DNA from: Marinobacter caseinilyticus
GTDB taxonomy: Bacteria > Pseudomonadota > Gammaproteobacteria > Pseudomonadales > Oleiphilaceae
Direction of reading: 5' to 3'
NCBI RefSeq assembly: GCF_011074955.1
Contig: NZ_WUQJ01000018.1
Span: forward strand, 62,001 to 126,000
Length of the DNA stretch: 64,000 nucleotides
Below, piece by piece: positions 59,984 through 64,000 of the stretch; the stretch's first letter is position 1; every line of letters begins with the position of its first letter. Position numbers and translations under genes: made by a program. Under the pieces are notes generated by a model. The model did no database searches, was not told the origin of the DNA, and was given only the letters and a program-made list of their open reading frames with translations.

Positions 59984-60270
59984 TGACGGACCTGGCACTG
60001 ATTGCGGTTACTTCCATTTTTACTGCGGGTTTGACGGTGTCTTTTGGCGCTATTGGCCCCGCCCTGGGAGAAGGCCGGGCAGCCGCTGCCGCGATGAACG
60101 GCATCGCCCAGCAGCCTGATTCGGCCTCGACACTGTCGCGCACCCTGTTTGTGAGCCTGGCAATGATCGAATCAACAGCCATCTATTGCTTCGTTGTGGC
60201 CATGATCGTGCTGTTCGCCAATCCATTTTGGGAACGCTTCCTGCACGCGACAACGGAAGCCGCGGGCTAA
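59983..60270 (+). CDS. atpE: N-ATPase Fo c subunit (rotor ring)
   Basis: Proteolipid of 95 residues with two membrane helices joined by the polar loop QQPDSAS. The main ion-binding carboxylate is Glu63 in MIESTAIY, and a second Glu, Glu30 in GPALGEGRAA, sits where Na+-binding c subunits have Gln. The EST pattern resembles Na+ ligands, but a studied N-ATPase with a comparable site was proton-specific, so the coupling ion is open. The stop is 4 bases before atpF. Confidence 0.94.
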   Translation: MTDLALIAVTSIFTAGLTVSFGAIGPALGEGRAAAAAMNGIAQQPDSASTLSRTLFVSLAMIESTAIYCFVVAMIVLFANPFWERFLHATTEAAG

Positions 60271-60273
60271 ATC

Positions 60274-61044
60274 ATGTCGACGGACTGGGTTACGGTCATT
60301 GCCCAGGTTGCCAATTTCCTGGTATTGGTTTGGCTGCTCAAACGGTTTCTCTATAAGCCGATTTTGAATGGTATTGACGCTCGCGAAGCTGAGATCGCTG
60401 ATCGCATGAGCGAGGCTGAACGTGCCAAAACCAAAGCCGCGGCCGCTGAGGCGGAGTTTGTCGCTCGCAAACAAAGGCTGCAGGTGGAAGACGCCGCCAT
60501 CGTTGATGCCGTCCACAAAGAGGCGCAGCGCCAGCGCGATACGTTGTTGGCGGAGGCACGTCAGAAGCTCGAGCTGGAGCAGAGAGACTGGCGGGCCCAC
60601 TTGGAACGTGAGCAGCAAAAATTCACGGCCGAGTTGTACCGGGCCGGTGCCGATACCCTTTACCAACTGGTTCGAAAGGCCTTGCACGATCTGGCGGATG
60701 AAAGTCTTGAAGAACGAATCGTCCTGCATGTCACCGTCCAGCTCAAATCCATGGCGTCCGAATTGCTCGCCGCCGCCGGCAATTCGGAAACAGCGGTCGC
60801 CATCACCCATACCGCGCTGCCAGACGGGGCGCGAGCGACCCTGACCCGGGAGCTCCAGGCCCTGCTTCCCGATGTTCCGCTGCGCTTTGTGAAGGATGAA
60901 CATCAGGCTCCTGGCCTGATTCTCCGTATTGGCAGTGCCCAACTGGCCTGGACTGTGGACAGCTACACTGAGGAAATGGCAGACCTTTTAAGCGAACGGT
61001 TGGCGACGGGCGGATTGGGGAGGGTTGCCGGCAATGACCGATGA
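60274..61044 (+). CDS. atpF: N-ATPase b subunit with delta-like C-terminus
   Basis: Peripheral stalk protein of 256 residues, about 100 longer than a normal b subunit. The N-terminal membrane helix and coiled coil (about 5-130, [23 protein letters not shown]) are followed by a C-terminal domain (about 135-245) resembling the end of subunit delta, with [21 protein letters not shown]. No separate atpH (delta) gene is present, so this protein probably does both jobs. Confidence 0.92.
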   Translation: MSTDWVTVIAQVANFLVLVWLLKRFLYKPILNGIDAREAEIADRMSEAERAKTKAAAAEAEFVARKQRLQVEDAAIVDAVHKEAQRQRDTLLAEARQKLELEQRDWRAHLEREQQKFTAELYRAGADTLYQLVRKALHDLADESLEERIVLHVTVQLKSMASELLAAAGNSETAVAITHTALPDGARATLTRELQALLPDVPLRFVKDEHQAPGLILRIGSAQLAWTVDSYTEEMADLLSERLATGGLGRVAGNDR

Positions 61045-62566
61045 ACCGCTTGAGCCTGGTTTGAAGGCGCTGATCGACTCCTTGCTCGGCAGTCCAGCGC
61101 CGTCACCGGTGCTGACGGAGGTGGGCAAGGTGACTGAAGTGGGTGCCGGCATTGCAGTGGTGTCGGGTCTGGCCCGTGCCCTCGCCGATGAGTTGCTGGT
61201 GTTTGCCTCGGGCGTCCTGGGCATGGTGCTGGACCTAGAGCCGGATCAGCTTGGCGTGGTGTTGCTGGGGCCGGCCGACAAGCTCACCGCCGGTGAAGAC
61301 GTCTGGCGCACGCACAAAGTGGTCAGTGTGCCGGTAGGCCCCGGTCTGATCGGCCGGGTAGTAGATGCCACCGGGCTACCCAGGGACGGCCGGGATCGAG
61401 TTGATGCGGTGACGGAGCGGCCGATAGAGGCGGCGGCGCCGGGCATTCTCAGCCGTTCGGCCATCACCCGGCCGCTGGCTACCGGTATCAAGGCCATTGA
61501 TGCGGCGGTACCGGTGGGGCTGGGTCAACGAGAACTGATCATCGGAGACCGGCAGACGGGCAAGACGTCGATAGCACTGGACACCATTCTGAATCAGGCC
61601 CGATCGGAGGTGATCAGCATCTATTGCGCCGTTGGCCAGCGGGGCGATGCCGTGGCGCGGGTAATTGAGACGCTCCGGCGCAGCGGGCAGCTGTCCCGAA
61701 CCATTGTCGTCGCCGCTGGCGATGAAGAAACGCCCGGCCTGTCTTTCATTGCGCCTTACGCCGCGATGACCATGGCCGAGTATTTCGCCGACCAGGGTCA
61801 CGATGTGCTCGTGGTTTTTGACGATCTTACTCACCATGCCCAATCCTACCGGGAACTGTCACTTCTGTTGCGCCGACCCCCGGGCCGGGAAGCGTTTCCC
61901 GGTGACATCTTCTATGTTCATGCCCGACTGCTGGAACGCGCCGGCCAATTTTCACCGGAGGCCGGCGGCGGATCAATCACCGCATTACCGGTGGTCGAAA
62001 CCCAGGCTGAGAACCTGTCGGCCTATATCCCGACCAACCTGATCTCGATCACCGACGGTCAGATCTACCTGTCACCCCGGCTGGTGCGAAAGAATCAGTT
62101 TCCGGCAGTTGATCTCGGGGTGTCGGTATCGCGCGTTGGGGGTAAAGCGCAATACCGTGCGTTCCGCGACGTGGCGGGTAATTTGCGCGTGACCCTGTCC
62201 CAGTTTGAGGAACTGGAAGATTTTGCGCGCTTCGGCACCCGGTTGGACGACACCACCAAGGCCCGACTGGTCCGCGGTGCGGCCGTCAGGGCCGCGCTTC
62301 GGCAACCGGAACATGACCCGGTACCGGCAGCGGTGCAATTGTTGATTTTGTTGGCCGCCATGGGGGGACTGTTCGATGCAATGCCGGAAGCCCGGGTGCT
62401 GGCAGCCATGGGTCAGCTTCGGAACGCAGGCGCTGACGCACTCTCGGATATCGCCGAACGTATTGCACAGAACCAGCCGCTGCGCGAAGAGGATCGTCGC
62501 GCCATTCTGGATCTGGCGAGCAAGGCACTGGGGCGGAAGGACACGGGCTATGACGCAAACATTTGA
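61034..62566 (+). CDS. atpA: N-ATPase F1 alpha subunit
   Basis: Non-catalytic nucleotide-binding alpha subunit of 510 residues. The P-loop GDRQTGKT is at 171-178, and [21 protein letters not shown] and [16 protein letters not shown] are intact. ATG 61034 was chosen over TTG 61025. It overlaps atpF by 11 bases and atpG by 17. Confidence 0.95.
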   Translation: MTDEPLEPGLKALIDSLLGSPAPSPVLTEVGKVTEVGAGIAVVSGLARALADELLVFASGVLGMVLDLEPDQLGVVLLGPADKLTAGEDVWRTHKVVSVPVGPGLIGRVVDATGLPRDGRDRVDAVTERPIEAAAPGILSRSAITRPLATGIKAIDAAVPVGLGQRELIIGDRQTGKTSIALDTILNQARSEVISIYCAVGQRGDAVARVIETLRRSGQLSRTIVVAAGDEETPGLSFIAPYAAMTMAEYFADQGHDVLVVFDDLTHHAQSYRELSLLLRRPPGREAFPGDIFYVHARLLERAGQFSPEAGGGSITALPVVETQAENLSAYIPTNLISITDGQIYLSPRLVRKNQFPAVDLGVSVSRVGGKAQYRAFRDVAGNLRVTLSQFEELEDFARFGTRLDDTTKARLVRGAAVRAALRQPEHDPVPAAVQLLILLAAMGGLFDAMPEARVLAAMGQLRNAGADALSDIAERIAQNQPLREEDRRAILDLASKALGRKDTGYDANI

Positions 62567-63449
62567 AGCGTTGTCTCGTCAGGATGAGACCCTGACCAGC
62601 ATCCGGGGGATTGTGCACACCATGAAGACCCTGTCGGCCATCAATGCGGTGCCCTATGAACACGCCGCGCGGGCGATTGAGGCCTACCATGAAACTATTC
62701 TGCAAGGCCTTCAGGCGATGTTAAGTCTTACGGGACCCTTTTCGGGGCCAGTGGTGCAGCCATCCGGGGTGGTGTGTGTGGTGTTCGGGTCTGATCACGG
62801 GCTCTGTGGCAACTACAATGAGACGCTGGCGTCGGCCGTTATGACCATGCCGGGTGCCACGACGCAGGCGGCGCCTGACTTTCGTGTCCTGTGTGTGGGG
62901 GCACAGCTACGCAGCGCGCTGATTGGGCGAGGGCTGAGACCAGAGTATGTGTTTCTGCCGCCGGCCTCTGCGGATGGCATTGGTCGGCTGGCAACGGACA
63001 TCGTCACGCGCCTGGATGCGATCGGGCAGAGTGATGCCACTCATCGGATGGCCGTCACAATGGTTTTTACGGAGCGTTCCGAACACGGCTCGCAGACTCC
63101 GGTTGTTCGTCCACTGTTGCCATTGGCGCCAGAATTGATGGCGGAACTTGCCGAACGTCCCTGGGACTCCCGATCGTTGCCCGCTTACTCAATGACGTTA
63201 GACACGTTGTTTGCAGCGCTTCTTCAAAACCATATTTTTGCCAGTGTTTTTCGCGCTTCAGCCGAAGCCATGGTGACAGAGAACGCGGCACGACTGGTAT
63301 TGATGCAGCAGGCTGAACAGTCTGTTGATGACCGCCTGGAAGAGGTCGAGGGACAAATGAAGGCGGTTCGCCAGGACGAGATCACGGCGGAACTGCTGGA
63401 TATCATTGTTGGCTTTGAGGCGCTTGGCAAAACACAGCGACACGGGTAG
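62550..63449 (+). CDS. atpG: N-ATPase F1 gamma subunit
   Basis: Gamma (central stalk) subunit of 299 residues. The N-terminal coiled-coil helix ([20 protein letters not shown]), the middle [12 protein letters not shown], and the C-terminal helix ([20 protein letters not shown]) are intact. The sequence is divergent from F-type gamma, as expected for N-ATPases. It is the last gene of the operon; no clear intrinsic terminator follows. Confidence 0.9.
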   Translation: MTQTFEALSRQDETLTSIRGIVHTMKTLSAINAVPYEHAARAIEAYHETILQGLQAMLSLTGPFSGPVVQPSGVVCVVFGSDHGLCGNYNETLASAVMTMPGATTQAAPDFRVLCVGAQLRSALIGRGLRPEYVFLPPASADGIGRLATDIVTRLDAIGQSDATHRMAVTMVFTERSEHGSQTPVVRPLLPLAPELMAELAERPWDSRSLPAYSMTLDTLFAALLQNHIFASVFRASAEAMVTENAARLVLMQQAEQSVDDRLEEVEGQMKAVRQDEITAELLDIIVGFEALGKTQRHG

Positions 63450-63767
63450 CGGCAACGCGAGGTGAATGTTGACTACCCTTAATGGGGGCGCGCGATTAAA
63501 GGCGGAGCCAGTGACGGGGCCATTACGTTGGCCGTGTTATCAGCGCCCGGCGACGGCGTTGACAAGCTCAGGCATGCCCGTTTCGGTGCTGACGGTGGAG
63601 TTGGGGACCATCGCATCAACGACAGCGGTACTCCCAGGTCAGAGCCGACGGTCGTATTGGCGTTGAGCGCAGAGGGCGGGCCGGCCTGGCACCGGGACCA
63701 CAGAATGTGCGACGCCTTCGTTGCCTGCTATCATTCCCGATTTGCTCGTTAAGCGGGAGTCCTGCGT
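63450..63767 (+). other. intergenic stretch between atpG and the AEC permease gene
   Basis: 318 bases without a gene I can support. Two overlapping open frames of 66 and 74 codons lie here, but neither has a good start, a membrane segment or a recognisable motif. No stem-loop terminator or clear promoter is visible. The ribosome site of the next gene (GCGGGAG) is at the end. Confidence 0.5.
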
Positions 63768-64000
63768 ATGTCGGTGTTGGTAGAGGCCTTGATTCCAGTC
63801 TTTGGATTGATTGTGTTGGGCTATCTGATGCGGCGCTGGAATTTCCCGGGCGAGGGATTCTGGTTGCAGGCCGAGCGACTGACCTACTACGTGCTTTTCC
63901 CGGCGATGCTGTTGTTCAAGCTGGGCAGTGCCGAATTGGCGCCCTCCGCCTATGCCGACATCCTGCTGCTGGTGGTTTGCATGGTGGTGGCCATGACCTC
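63768..64000 (+). CDS. AEC-family permease (5' part)
   Basis: The first 77 residues of an auxin-efflux-carrier-family transporter, cut by the window end. The opening LVEALIPVFGLIVLGYLMRR and the next helix TYYVLFPAMLLFKLG are typical of the family's first two membrane helices. GCGGGAG lies upstream of ATG 63768. The substrate is unknown; bacterial members often carry malate or other organic acids. Confidence 0.82.
   Translation, partial: MSVLVEALIPVFGLIVLGYLMRRWNFPGEGFWLQAERLTYYVLFPAMLLFKLGSAELAPSAYADILLLVVCMVVAMT

Noticed and set aside
63466..63752. Two short overlapping open frames after atpG
   Set aside because: Poor start codons, no ribosome site, no motifs and no hydrophobic segments.

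Overview
The window (about 57% G+C by eye) is one continuous stretch of core chromosome from a motile, respiring, probably marine or halophilic gammaproteobacterium. The gene order cheB-motC-motD-parA-parP-cheW-DUF2802 followed by ccmABCDEFGHI, and the order psrA ... mtnP-csiV-mfd-gap-nqrABCDEF-apbE-nqrM-sthA, both follow Pseudomonas-type synteny. The full sodium-pumping Nqr complex, a second (N-type) ATP synthase operon and a 180-kDa NAD-glutamate dehydrogenase point to a marine Oceanospirillales/Saccharospirillaceae-like or Marinobacter-like organism. This placement is an inference. I see no rRNA, tRNA, CRISPR array, prophage or insertion sequence.

Layout. 1-5.1 kb: the end of a flagellar/chemotaxis locus (cheB end, motC, motD, parA, parP, cheW, DUF2802). 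A near-perfect sigma-28 promoter lies before parA and a sigma-54-like element before cheW. 5.1-6.9 kb: two flagellar export/hook-length genes on the minus strand. 7.0-14.3 kb: the complete cytochrome c maturation operon ccmABCDEFGHI. 14.4-21.3 kb: a minus-strand Bat-type operon (moxR, DUF58, DUF4381, batA, a batB-batC fusion, batD). 21.5-31.8 kb: NAD-glutamate dehydrogenase, beta-carbonic anhydrase, two related rRNA guanine methyltransferases (rsmC, rlmG), an LpxH-like phosphoesterase, a small unknown gene and riboflavin synthase. 31.9-36.4 kb: an unknown membrane protein, the fatty-acid-responsive repressor psrA with its own operators, an L,D-transpeptidase, an MscS channel and methylthioinosine phosphorylase. 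36.4-42.5 kb: csiV, mfd and an atypical large GAPDH. 42.9-51.6 kb: nqrA-F with its assembly factors apbE and nqrM, then the soluble transhydrogenase sthA. 51.6-56.3 kb: a minus-strand metabolic group (GDPD, DAHP synthase, TerB-like, transaldolase, DusA). 56.9-63.4 kb: a complete N-ATPase operon (atpD-C-Q-R-B-E-F-A-G). The window ends in the start of an AEC-family permease.

How it fits together. Nqr couples NADH oxidation to Na+ export, the N-ATPase is a second rotary ATPase/ion pump, SthA balances NADPH and NADH, and ccm supplies c-type cytochromes for respiration. ParA/ParP/CheW place and build polar chemoreceptor arrays that control the flagellar motor served by MotC/MotD.

The least ordinary points are: a small two-helix membrane protein just before the N-ATPase operon that is readable only across two apparent homopolymer frameshifts; the b-delta fusion and double-glutamate c subunit of the N-ATPase; the clear PsrA, sigma-28 and sigma-54 control elements; the absence of nagZ from the psrA-mtnP interval; and a perfect 14-bp inverted repeat after the glutamate dehydrogenase gene. 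I found no clearly undescribed multi-gene system.
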